NCBI GenBank assembly: GCA_021325255.1
Contig: JAJPHP010000058.1
Coordinates: forward strand, 62,001-126,000
Direction of reading: 5' to 3'
Source: Nitrososphaerota archaeon
Lineage (GTDB): Archaea > Thermoproteota > Nitrososphaeria > Nitrososphaerales > CADDZS01
Length of the DNA stretch: 64,000 nt
Below are positions 26,689 through 34,547 of the stretch, in pieces. The first letter of the stretch is position 1. Each line of letters opens with the position of its first letter. The position numbers were made by a program, and so were the translations under genes. A model generated the notes under the pieces. The model saw only the letters and a program-made list of their open reading frames with translations, was not told the DNA's origin and ran no database searches.

Positions 26689-27294
26689 ATGTCCGACTAG
26701 CCAAAGGGACTGAACATTTGCTCTATCTTTTGCGCCAAATGTGGAAATAGTATCTTTGATGAAGAAAATGCTCGTTTCTGCTCACAATGCGGCAGTGCTC
26801 TTTACACATCAGGACAAGGGCTTCAACCCAATGCTGCTTTACCGTCTACTCCCGGTGACACCAATGATAAGAGCCGAACGAATCGAAGGCACACTCAAAG
26901 AATCATCATCGCTGTTATTGTTTTACTGTTGGTTCTGTCACTCGTAATTGGGGCAGCTATTTTCGAGTTTGCCTCCGCTCATGTTTACAGACGAATCATT
27001 GTTCAGGTGGATTGTGATTCATGCATAACGGTATTCAGCGTATCACTTGATAGCAACGGTAACGTTACTTCTGTTAATGTGGCAAACAATCGCACTGTCT
27101 TTGTCTTGGATAATTACCCTTCTTCGGGATGCTGGATCGTGAGTTGGGTGATTGAGCAACCTGGCGTGTCCAGCGAGATCGCGGTTTCACTTTATGCAAA
27201 CAACATTAATGGCCCGCTTCTTTACTTCATCGGAACCAGCACCGAATTTAGTGCTCCCCCAGTGGTAGTATCTGGCGAATGGTCCTCGTGCTGA
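26689..27294 (+). CDS. Zinc-ribbon, single-TM secreted-domain protein; in-frame TAG at codon 4
   Basis: The reading frame encodes a CxxC zinc ribbon (FCAKCGN..FCSQCGS), a polar Pro/Ser/Thr linker, one membrane helix (IIIAVIVLLLVLSLVIGAAIF) and an extracytoplasmic beta-rich domain with paired cysteines. The natural ATG at 26689 lies about 22 nt after a TATA-like word, but its frame reads Met-Ser-Asp-TAG before the zinc ribbon. Without readthrough, the gene must start at the rare CTG at 26710 or ATT at 26716, or it is newly inactivated. The rest of the frame is intact and protein-like, so the gene was recently functional or still is. It is divergent from a winged-helix regulator. Confidence 0.6.
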
Positions 27295-27354
27295 CAATAT
27301 ATCGCTGACGCCGAGTCTGATTATGTCTTGCAGATTCTATTATTGAATTAATTT

Positions 27355-27978
27355 TCATGTCTCTTTCGCAGCAAGGGCGCCAAGCAAGCCCTGTGTGTTT
27401 TTCAAGTTCTGCATTGAGATGCAGATGTCGGAATAAGCAACAAAAGCCTGAGTCAGAGTATCTTTATCTTTCAGCCAGATAGGAGCCAGGAGTTTGGATA
27501 TGTCTGTGACATCTTGTAGGAGTGTATGAGCGAGCGCCACCCTGAACTGTTCCTTCGCACCTATCACTCCTTGGAGATCACTCACAAGCCTGGATGAAAC
27601 TTGAAAGAGATCAGAGAGCCAAGCAGCGAGCCTCAGGTCCGGATCTGAAATTTTGGAATGTTCATCCAATAACTTTCCAAAATTCTTGATTGTCTCCCGT
27701 CGCTTGGAATATAGAATTGCAATCGCTTTGAACTCCGCAGTTGGCAGATACAGGACATTCTTATGACTTGTTTCTTGCCTTAGCAGCCGCGGCGGCTTTG
27801 AATGCGTCGCAGAGTGCAGAAATGAGTAGAGGTCTCTGTAGCTTCTGAATATCCCTCTCTTCATTAGCGAATCTGGTCGCTGTGGCCCCCACCCTTCGGT
27901 AACCCAACGGCGAATTAACTGCTCAGTCAGCTCGTCGAGGGGAACCTTCCTTCTTCGCTCGCTTGTAGTGTTAGACAT
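27355..27978 (-). CDS. Element-encoded protein of unknown function
   Basis: A 207-residue mainly helical protein with a basic N-terminus (SERRRKVPLDELTEQLIRRWV) and a tryptophan-containing helix. The middle is Lys/Arg-rich and the C-terminal half is amphipathic (SRLVSDLQGVIGAKEQFRVALAHTLL). It could bind nucleic acid, but no known fold is recognised. Its ATG lies only 8 nt from the ATG of the divergent ATPase gene, so both genes share a promoter/operator zone that must extend into one coding region. The repeats at 27985-28063 lie in this zone. Confidence 0.55.
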   Translation of the reverse strand: MSNTTSERRRKVPLDELTEQLIRRWVTEGWGPQRPDSLMKRGIFRSYRDLYSFLHSATHSKPPRLLRQETSHKNVLYLPTAEFKAIAILYSKRRETIKNFGKLLDEHSKISDPDLRLAAWLSDLFQVSSRLVSDLQGVIGAKEQFRVALAHTLLQDVTDISKLLAPIWLKDKDTLTQAFVAYSDICISMQNLKNTQGLLGALAAKET

Positions 27979-27984
27979 TTTCCA

Positions 27985-28063
27985 TTATGGCTACCAACGG
28001 AGGTAAGTTAAAGCGTTTTCTGCTCAGGGATATTCTTATGCCTACCGCAGTAGGTAGCCATAA
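27985..28063. repeat. Iteron-like repeats: possible replication origin or Rep operator
   Basis: The 11-mer TTATGGCTACC at 27985-27995 recurs as TTATGCCTACC at 28036-28046, 51 nt on. It appears inverted as GGTAGCCATAA at 28053-28063. The last two form a 28-bp near-palindrome with a 6-nt centre. The cluster spans the start of the ATPase gene, whose product is a good candidate to bind it. Confidence 0.6.
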
Positions 28064-30062
28064 CGCTTATTGCGAAGGCACGCTAAAGTACCGCTGCAAC
28101 ATTGCTTCGGTTGGAGAGCTTCTAACCTTTGAGAAATATATCCCCGGGCATGGGGGGCACACCATGAGCCAGCATGACATTGACTATGCCGATGAGTCCC
28201 TTCTAAGGCTTTTCAGAGGGACCTTTGTCAGTTGCTCGGACAAGGCCTTTGGGGTTGCCTGGTGCAAAGAACCCTACACGGTTCATATCCGTTGTCCCGT
28301 ATGCGAAAACAGATGCTTGCACTCGATTCCGGAGACAAGGGAGCATTTCGAGGAATCAGAGGATCCCAAACATATCCAGGCCTCGCCTTTCAAGGAATGC
28401 GGCCTAGACTCGCTTGCCAGGGCGCTAGAATGCACTATCAAGCGAGATGAGACTGCAAAGTTGAGCGTTTTCCTGATCATGCTCAATGCCCAGACCGAGG
28501 ATGATCAGGCCGCGGTGGCATTCTCGGCCGAATCGGCCGCGGGCAAGTCGTACATCTCTATGGAGTGCGGGCACTACTTCCCCGAAAGGGAGGTGATGGA
28601 GATTGCAGGAGCTTCACCTACGGCTTGGGTTCATGAGAATGGGATCAAGGTCATCGAAAGGGACGATACATATGTTTCCGTCTCTTCATTGATTGAGCCT
28701 CTGGAAGTAGAGCGTGAGGAGATAGAGGAACAAATTGCGAGTAATAAGAAGGACGCCCCAAAGGAGCTCAAACAGAGGCTCAAAGAGATCAAAGCTAGGA
28801 TTGCTGGCATACTTTCCAATTCCAAGATCATGGTGGATATGGAGAACAAGATCGTCATATTCATCGACCAACCTGATACGAAGTTCTTGGGAAAGATACG
28901 GCCTTTTCTTTCGCACGACAAGAAAAACGTAGAGTTTACGATAACTGACAAGAGCCAGCACGGAGGAAACAAAACCAAGCACGTAATCCTGCGTGGCTAT
29001 GCATCGATCTTCTTCTGCACCGCATCTTCCCGCTATGACGACCAGGAGTCCACGAGAATCCTTGTCCTTTCACCAGAGACGAATCCGGACAAGGTTCAAG
29101 AAGCATTGTTACTACTCACAGAGAAGCTTTCTGACAGGGATGCTTTCTACGACTGGCTGGACTCTAACCCATCACGAAGGAATCTGATATTTCGTGTAGA
29201 GCTGATACGCCTACGGAACATCAAAAGATGCATTGTGCCAGAAGAAATTCGCCTTGCAATTTTAGAGAACTTTAAGGACCTTCATAAAAGCCTCATGCCT
29301 CGTCATCAGCGGGATTACGTGCGACTTTTTAGTCTAATCTACGGTCACGCCCTTCTCAACTGCTTCAATCGAAAGCTGAAAAACGGGCAGACAATCATCG
29401 CAACGCTTGATGACATCGAGGCAGCATTCAGCCTCTACGAGCCTGTAAAGGCCGCCAATGAGGCAGGAATCAATCCCAACGACTATGAGATTTTCCGTAG
29501 TGTAATCTTGAAGGCATATTTGGCAAAGTCGGATGACCCTGAATGGCCGGGACTGACCTGTGCTGAGATTTCCTCAGAGTACTTCAAGGTGTACAAACGG
29601 CCAATCAGTATGCGGCGTCTGGTTGATTACACCGTCAAGGCTCTTGTAGAATGCGGTCTACTCACCGAGGCAAAGCATCCCAAGGACGGAAGGAAATCAG
29701 TTTTCATTCCGACACTTACGAATGTCGATACAGATGAGTTTCGATTCAAAAGGCCCTCCGAAGGCGGTCCTGCCAGCGAGAATCAAAGCAATTCACAACG
29801 AGCCGAAGAAGGAAAAAGTAGTGGTGTGCCCCACACCCTCGGGGATATATTTTCTGAACAATCCAGCCCTGAACAAGCTCAAACTATATCCCCGAGCACT
29901 GGGGGCACGACTGAATCAACTGGTGAAAGCCAAGAGGACGAGCCTGAGGATCTCCTTCCAGCCAGCGCTGACTTTGCCTGCGATAATTGTAAAATGAACT
30001 TTGGTCAGGACGGCCCCAAATGGGCTGAACGCATCAAGACAGAACACGGAGTTGAAATCTGA
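27987..30062 (+). CDS. P-loop ATPase, probable element replication helicase/initiator
   Basis: A 691-residue protein. An N-terminal cysteine cluster (CPVCENRC, about 103-110) precedes a P-loop (SAESAAGKS, about 170-178). A coiled-coil-like Glu/Lys-rich stretch follows, then Walker B (KIVIFIDQPD, about 278-287) and a sensor-like FFCTASSRYDD. Residues 510-570 look like a winged helix (LTCAEISSEYFKVYKRPISMRRLVDYTVKAL), followed by a disordered Ser/Glu/Pro tail and a C-terminal zinc finger (CDNCKMNF..KTEHG). The layout fits archaeal and phage replication helicases. ATG at 27987 is used, but the ATG at 28038 may be the real start: a GTTAAAG box lies about 27 nt before it and the repeat palindrome overlaps it. 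Confidence 0.7.
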   Translation: MATNGGKLKRFLLRDILMPTAVGSHNAYCEGTLKYRCNIASVGELLTFEKYIPGHGGHTMSQHDIDYADESLLRLFRGTFVSCSDKAFGVAWCKEPYTVHIRCPVCENRCLHSIPETREHFEESEDPKHIQASPFKECGLDSLARALECTIKRDETAKLSVFLIMLNAQTEDDQAAVAFSAESAAGKSYISMECGHYFPEREVMEIAGASPTAWVHENGIKVIERDDTYVSVSSLIEPLEVEREEIEEQIASNKKDAPKELKQRLKEIKARIAGILSNSKIMVDMENKIVIFIDQPDTKFLGKIRPFLSHDKKNVEFTITDKSQHGGNKTKHVILRGYASIFFCTASSRYDDQESTRILVLSPETNPDKVQEALLLLTEKLSDRDAFYDWLDSNPSRRNLIFRVELIRLRNIKRCIVPEEIRLAILENFKDLHKSLMPRHQRDYVRLFSLIYGHALLNCFNRKLKNGQTIIATLDDIEAAFSLYEPVKAANEAGINPNDYEIFRSVILKAYLAKSDDPEWPGLTCAEISSEYFKVYKRPISMRRLVDYTVKALVECGLLTEAKHPKDGRKSVFIPTLTNVDTDEFRFKRPSEGGPASENQSNSQRAEEGKSSGVPHTLGDIFSEQSSPEQAQTISPSTGGTTESTGESQEDEPEDLLPASADFACDNCKMNFGQDGPKWAERIKTEHGVEI

Positions 30063-30124
30063 ATTTGCAATCCTTACTCATCTTCACATGCATGCGTCCC
30101 GTCCGGCCGGGTGAGCACTGCGCT

Positions 30125-30319
30125 ATGATGTTTGAGTGCCTTCTTTGCAAACTAAAGCATCCGCAGTGGAAGGCACTTTGCAGGGATGAGGCACTTGCAC
30201 TGGCCCATCTGGAACATCAGCATGGCATCAAGAACATTGGGAAACAATCTTCCGACAGCCGAAAGAAAATTGGGACGCCGAAAGGGGCCTCATATGTCGG
30301 AACTCGGGAGATGGCTTAG
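30125..30319 (+). CDS. Small C2H2-like zinc-finger protein
   Basis: A 64-residue protein starting at tandem ATGs. It has one C2H2-like finger: C-x2-C (ECLLC) and, about 25 residues later, H-x4-H (HLEHQH), then a basic Ser/Lys/Gly tail. It follows the ATPase stop by 62 nt on the same strand. A TTG at 30065 could extend it by 20 residues without family support. Single-finger proteins like this are common DNA-binding factors in archaeal viruses and plasmids; a regulatory role is inferred. Confidence 0.55.
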   Translation: MMFECLLCKLKHPQWKALCRDEALALAHLEHQHGIKNIGKQSSDSRKKIGTPKGASYVGTREMA

Positions 30320-30376
30320 GGCATATGACAAGAAAGAACTCACCCGCGGCAGTGCCTAAGCTGAAAACGCCGTTTC

Positions 30377-30384
30377 TATTTAAA
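30377..30384 (+). promoter_or_regulatory. TATA box before the primase-type winged-helix gene
   Basis: TATTTAAA is followed by AGGAG and the ATG at 30402, 22 nt from the centre of the box. This suggests a separate promoter for the small-ORF cluster. Confidence 0.5.
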
Positions 30385-30401
30385 GGAGCAAGCTATTGAG
30401 A

Positions 30402-30743
30402 ATGGGAAAAGTCCATCAGGTCTCCCCAAATAAGACGGAGCTCTTCATGAAACACGAGGTTGTTAGGGCATTCCTTCGCCAAATGGTTGACATCGAGGAT
30501 GATTGCAAGGTATCGTGCAATGTTTTGTATCTGCACTTCTTAGAGTGGTGTTCCGAGCAAGCCCCCAAGCCTCCTCAGATCAGCAAAGCTGGCTTTGGTC
30601 GGATTCTCTTGAACATAGTTCGCACGACCTATCCCATCTCGACAAGGGCCGGCGGTAAGAATCTACGTGTTTGGAGAGGAATTAGGCTGAAATATGATGA
30701 AACCAATTACCAATCTAAAGATCAATCAACACAATCTGATTGA
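30402..30743 (+). CDS. Stand-alone primase/helicase C-terminal-type winged-helix protein
   Basis: A 113-residue protein whose core (CKVSCNVLYLHFLEWCSEQ, ISKAGFGRILLNIV, NLRVWRGIRLKY) matches the winged helix at the C-terminus of D5/P4-type phage and plasmid primase-helicases: start of the domain, L-Y-xx-F-xx-W-C, F-G-R-x-L, then the Y/W-x-G-I-x-L ending. In those proteins the domain is fused to the ATPase; here it is free. This suggests a split replication apparatus or a remnant of a decayed primase. A TTG two codons earlier is possible. The next small ORF starts inside its 3' end. Confidence 0.6.
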   Translation: MGKVHQVSPNKTELFMKHEVVRAFLRQMVDIEDDCKVSCNVLYLHFLEWCSEQAPKPPQISKAGFGRILLNIVRTTYPISTRAGGKNLRVWRGIRLKYDETNYQSKDQSTQSD

Positions 30744-30855
30744 GGCTCTTGCCCCATTAATTGAAGAACCCAAGAGAATGCAATTCACGGCTGAGCTTTG
30801 GAGCCTTTCCAGAGACTTTGCCGAATTGTCAAGAAGAGGTAGGGACCATGACTAG
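30694..30855 (+). CDS. Small overlapping ORF (53 aa)
   Basis: Starts at tandem ATGs inside the end of the winged-helix gene and stops at a TAG that overlaps the next ATG (ATGACTAG). The product is helical and amphipathic (NLIEALAPLIEEPKRMQFTA, then ELWSLSRDFAELSRR). The head-to-tail overlaps with both neighbours are the main evidence that it is translated. No family is recognised. Confidence 0.45.
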   Translation: MMKPITNLKINQHNLIEALAPLIEEPKRMQFTAELWSLSRDFAELSRRGRDHD

Positions 30856-31039
30856 GTGTCAGACGTGCGGTTTTGACCCTGGGCGTTTTGAGCGCTTGCT
30901 AGATCGAGTCGAGACTTTACTAATTCAACTTCTTGCCGCATCAGGGAGATCATTTGAAGAGCTTCCGCATACTTTGACTCCATCACCAGAGCCCGTTTCT
31001 CCGACTCCCGTTTTAGCTCGGCGGCCTCGGAAATCGTGA
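30848..31039 (+). CDS. Small CxxC protein antisense to the integrase 3' end
   Basis: A 63-residue protein with an N-terminal CQTCG knuckle, a hydrophobic amphipathic helix (FERLLDRVETLLIQLLAAS) and a Pro/Arg-rich tail. Translation would be coupled to the preceding ORF through ATGACTAG. It overlaps the 3' end of the integrase gene on the other strand by 188 nt. In this overlap the integrase encodes a coiled-coil-like tail, so either reading could be the real one. Confidence 0.4.
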   Translation: MTRCQTCGFDPGRFERLLDRVETLLIQLLAASGRSFEELPHTLTPSPEPVSPTPVLARRPRKS

Positions 31040-32105
31040 GGACGAGCATGTTTTCGGCGTAGGTCTTCAAAATCTCTTTGAAGAGATCTGATTTTTGCTG
31101 GAAGGCCTTGAAGTAACTATCTTGCGATCCCTCGGTGCCGTGGCCCTCCAGTTTTTCAATCATTATTGTCTTCATCTTCGTTAGCGTCTCCAATCGGGAC
31201 TTGTGCGCCTTGCGAAATCCGTGATTTGGCTTGAACTCGTTGCACTTTAGGCCGGTGCGTTGAAGTAATCTGGGGATTATGAAACGTATCCCCCCGCGCA
31301 GCTCGGAGGGCTGCCTGATGGGTTTGCTTTTTAGTGGTAGCACTGAGAGAAAGGTGTCGCGAAGAAGTGGAGACAACTTTGTGATCTTCTCGCCGTGAAG
31401 CTCCCTCAGTTTGAGGTATTTGTCTCGGTTATCCAAGGCCTCCTGTGAGCAAACGGTGATGTATTTTTGCAGCGGATCATCCCCGTATATGAGACACACC
31501 CCTACCCTGACCTTCTTCCCGCTTTCGAGCACAACCTCGTGGTCTTCAATCGAACCAACAGTCAGTCCGTTCCACGCCCCAATCCGGATGCCGGTCGAGA
31601 GCATGAAGGAGAGCATGAACTTTTCGCGCTCGTCGGCGTATAAGTAGAGTGGTCTAATTTCATCAATCAGGTTGGGTGGACGGTCATCCGCGCTCGAAGA
31701 AAACGAAGGTACGACACGCATGATCTTCTTCCAGTTAAGCTGTAATTCGCAGAATATGCAAAGCGATTGATAGGCTGATAGGTACAGATGCATAGTAGCG
31801 CCGCTAAGTGGCTTGCCGCTCGACGGACTTTTTGCTTTCTTTTTCTTATTTATTCAGTCGATCAGCTTACCGGTCATAAACTGTGGGTTTTGCTCGGTGA
31901 GACGTAGCATCTTAGCCCAAGTTGTCCTATCACGCGTACCACACAGAATCCCTAGTGCTGATTGATACTTGGTCGCGGTTACTGTGCTCTTTTGTGAATC
32001 TAGCCATGAAGATATTAGGGCGTCATAATCAGGGATTGTTCTTTCGCGTCTCAAACTTGCACTGGTTTCTAATTCATCATCAGATATTTCGAGTGTCAAA
32101 GACAT
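30852..32105 (-). pseudogene. Tyrosine recombinase/integrase interrupted by an in-frame TGA
   Basis: One continuous frame of 417 codons is broken only by TGA at 31854-31856 (codon 84). Before it lies the start of a SAM-like core-binding domain (DALISSWLDSQKSTVTATKYQSAL). After it comes a Lys-rich linker, a second core-binding helix (SGATMHLYLSAYQSLCIF), then the catalytic domain. Candidate catalytic residues are R174 (TGIRIG), H295 and R298 (HGFRK), H322 (EGHG) and the nucleophile Y331 (DSYFKA). A coiled-coil tail follows. The stop lies between two halves of one domain, so a working enzyme needs readthrough or complementation. Otherwise it is a recent nonsense mutation. Confidence 0.8.
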
Positions 32106-32478
32106 GACCTAGCCTTTTATTCCCAGTGTTGTTTCCGTAATCATCTTAGCTATGTAATTATAGTTTCCGCTAAAGCTGCAGTTAGTTCGACATCCAACCC
32201 AATGCTATTCTAATTGCAGTGAAACGAGAAGAGAAAGAATAGAACATCTCATCAGTCAATTGAGCAACTTTCTTGCATTGAAATGATCGTTTCCCTAACA
32301 TGAAGCCGCTTGAAGCTGCGAAGAGAAATCGCTGTCCTCTGCAAGGTTAGACCCTCTTTCTCCTGCCACAGTGCTTGAAACCGTTGGTTCTCAATGAGGG
32401 TGTATGTGCAATTTTTCCCTGAAATAGCTTCAGGAAATCTATGAAGCTCATGTTTTACACCTATGCCTTATTCCGAAA
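32106..32478. other. Intergenic region right of the element
   Basis: No gene, tRNA or clear attachment repeat is seen. The last part carries TTTTACA (32453-32459), the likely promoter of the secreted protein at 32479. Confidence 0.4.
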
Positions 32479-34014
32479 ATGACGCACTCACTCTCATTGA
32501 GGAGCTCCAGAATGAAGTCTGCCATCTCGGTAGCACTCGTAGTGATCATAATAATTGTTATCGTGGTCGCGGGCAGCCTGGCAGCTTACTACGCGTTGAC
32601 CTCCGGGTCCACTAAGAATACTGGATCTACTACTTCGAGCGGTACGAGTTCCGCTCCCTCGACGGAAACTAGCACACTGTCACAATCTTCATCACCTACA
32701 AAGACAGGAGTTTCCTCACAGTCTGAGAGCAGCTCATCTGAAACTACAGAAATCTCGAGTCAGACCTATACGTCGGTGCAACCATTCAACTCGACAATTC
32801 TCTCGATCAACAGTGATCCAAACCACATGTACCTCGAGGCCGTCGCCACTTTCTTTTCTCACGGCAAGTACTACGCATTCTACAACGACGCGAACGCAAC
32901 CTATGCAGTTTACTCCCCCAACGGGACAAGATGGTCGTCAATGGGTGAAGTCACGTCAACGGCGAACGCGGCGGTCGCCTACGATACAAACACGAGCACG
33001 GTGTATGTTATCTCCGTCCCAAACGACACGAACGAAATTGTGCTGACGAGAGGCTCGACCAATACCCCGTCGGGTGCGATAAACTGGAGTGGGAGCTCTG
33101 AAGTGATTTACAACGCAACGTTGGCGGGAGCCCAGGTTAAGTTGCTTGGACTTCAGCTCGTTCCGTCCACCTCGCTTACATTAGACAACTTCGGTAATCT
33201 GTGGATTTCCGTGCAGACCATGTTCTTCCAAGCTGGGGAACAGCTTGGGTTCCCGCTCGTAAACTATTCAATCATCAAAGTCACTCCAAGCGGCGATGCT
33301 AACAACACCTCGTTTTCAGTGGCGAGCGGATTTCCCTACCTAGTCGGGAGCCAGACCTCTCACAACTACGGCACCGCATCCGTGAACATCGTGTCGACTA
33401 GGGTTGGAGTCTCGGTCGTCTCTTGCAACGTAAAGTCCGCTCTAACCAATTCCTCAGCCTATCTTGAGACATTCTACAACCAAAACGAGAGCTGGGGGAG
33501 TATGGTCGATCTTCCCTTCCAATGCGGTTACAACTTTAGTGGACAGATCTCGAGCATAATCGCCGCGTCGAGCCCCGCCTCTGGCGATAATGTATCGATC
33601 CTCTACTTCTCGGCAGCTGTCGCATGCAATGCATGCGAGTACAAGAACACGAATGTATCCCGCATTATAGTTCCGCTTTCTCCCGGTCCTGCCATGTCGC
33701 TAGATCAGGTTGATGGCAATATTTCCGGAGGCTTTGTCGCCGCCGCCACAAACGGATCCTTCGTCTGGACAAACTCTCAGATATTCGGCGCGTACTCTGG
33801 AACGTATACTTACTACGTCGGAGAACTTGGCTCTACCAGGACTACCTCGGGCATTCTCCTCAAGCTGGGAGGTGCATGGAGTATAGTTGGTTCGAGCGCA
33901 ACTCAAGGCATTGGAGGTGGGCTTCAAGTCCTCTACTCTGTGTTGACTAACGCAACTGCTGGTGGACAGGGCGCCTATTCACTGGGGTTTGCGATAGCAT
34001 CCACCGGGCAATGA
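32479..34014 (+). CDS. Membrane-anchored extracellular protein with Ser/Thr-rich stalk
   Basis: A 511-residue surface protein. A short cytoplasmic head is followed by a hydrophobic anchor (about residues 16-42, with AISVALVVIIIIVIVVAG) and a Ser/Thr stalk to about residue 95, probably glycosylated. The large extracellular domain of repeated beta-strands has many Asn-x-Ser/Thr sites and a CNACEYKNTN cysteine pair; a beta-propeller or sialidase-like fold is possible. A TTTTACA box lies 23 nt before the ATG. A second ATG 11 codons in would leave only two residues before the helix. The same anchor-plus-stalk design occurs in the binding protein at 37637-39895. Function unknown. Confidence 0.65.
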   Translation: MTHSLSLRSSRMKSAISVALVVIIIIVIVVAGSLAAYYALTSGSTKNTGSTTSSGTSSAPSTETSTLSQSSSPTKTGVSSQSESSSSETTEISSQTYTSVQPFNSTILSINSDPNHMYLEAVATFFSHGKYYAFYNDANATYAVYSPNGTRWSSMGEVTSTANAAVAYDTNTSTVYVISVPNDTNEIVLTRGSTNTPSGAINWSGSSEVIYNATLAGAQVKLLGLQLVPSTSLTLDNFGNLWISVQTMFFQAGEQLGFPLVNYSIIKVTPSGDANNTSFSVASGFPYLVGSQTSHNYGTASVNIVSTRVGVSVVSCNVKSALTNSSAYLETFYNQNESWGSMVDLPFQCGYNFSGQISSIIAASSPASGDNVSILYFSAAVACNACEYKNTNVSRIIVPLSPGPAMSLDQVDGNISGGFVAAATNGSFVWTNSQIFGAYSGTYTYYVGELGSTRTTSGILLKLGGAWSIVGSSATQGIGGGLQVLYSVLTNATAGGQGAYSLGFAIASTGQ

Positions 34015-34029
34015 GAAGGACAGTGCTAA

Positions 34030-34051
34030 CTCTAACTGTTCTAAGTTAGAG
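34030..34051 (+). terminator. Hairpin after the secreted-protein gene
   Basis: CTCTAAC and GTTAGAG form a perfect 7-bp stem with an 8-nt loop, 16 nt after the stop. No strong T-run follows. Confidence 0.4.
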
Positions 34052-34547
34052 CTAAGGCCAATCGCAGGAATGCAGATTCTCAAACTGGCAATATCCGCTA
34101 ATCTTGTTCTCGATTCCCGTGCAAAACGAAATCGAAGGTCTGCAGCCATGTAAAGAGCATGCAATTTTCTTTCCAGAATTACTTTAGGATCCTCAACGAT
34201 TAACGTCGAGTTGCTTGTGGGACCTCCGGGCGCGAGAGTCCAGCTGCCCTCTGGAATATCCGCGGCTAACACTTTCCCTGAAACGGGTGCTTTAGAGAGA
34301 ATGGGGCCGAATTCAGTGGCGATTTCCTCTCAGAGCGAGTAATTCACGCTTGCCGCAACTCCGATAGGTATGTTGTGATAGAGATTTCGTCTATCATCAG
34401 TAGATTGTAGGCTCAAAGTCCAGAGTAAGAAAAGAGAGCTGACACACCCCATGATTGTTGAAAAGCGCATACACCCGCCATACAATACCATGCAAGATGC
34501 GGCTCGGAAGAAGAGCAAGGCCATGCAGTGTACATTAGATGGGAATT
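34052..34547. other. No supported gene
   Basis: About 500 nt between convergent genes. Short frames on both strands lack family features, promoters and plausible composition. I see nothing functional beyond the hairpin at its left edge. Confidence 0.35.

Larger units (their letters stand above)
27355..32105. mobile_element. Integrated plasmid/virus-like element
   Basis: A compact block holds an unknown protein, a P-loop replication ATPase, a zinc-finger protein, a primase-type winged helix, two tiny overlapping ORFs and a tyrosine integrase at the right edge. None looks like chromosomal housekeeping. Iteron-like repeats lie at the start of the ATPase gene. The edges are approximate: I saw no convincing flanking direct repeat and no tRNA gene. 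The integrase is interrupted by a TGA, so the element may be stranded. It may extend left to include the regulator/zinc-ribbon pair. Confidence 0.65.

Noticed and set aside
27295..32480. Flanking direct repeats (attL/attR) of the integrated element
   Set aside because: Short shared words such as CTATT occur but nothing long enough to be convincing; no tRNA target was found.
33979..34272. 97-codon minus-strand frame overlapping the secreted-protein stop
   Set aside because: Runs through the terminator-like hairpin and has no recognisable domain.
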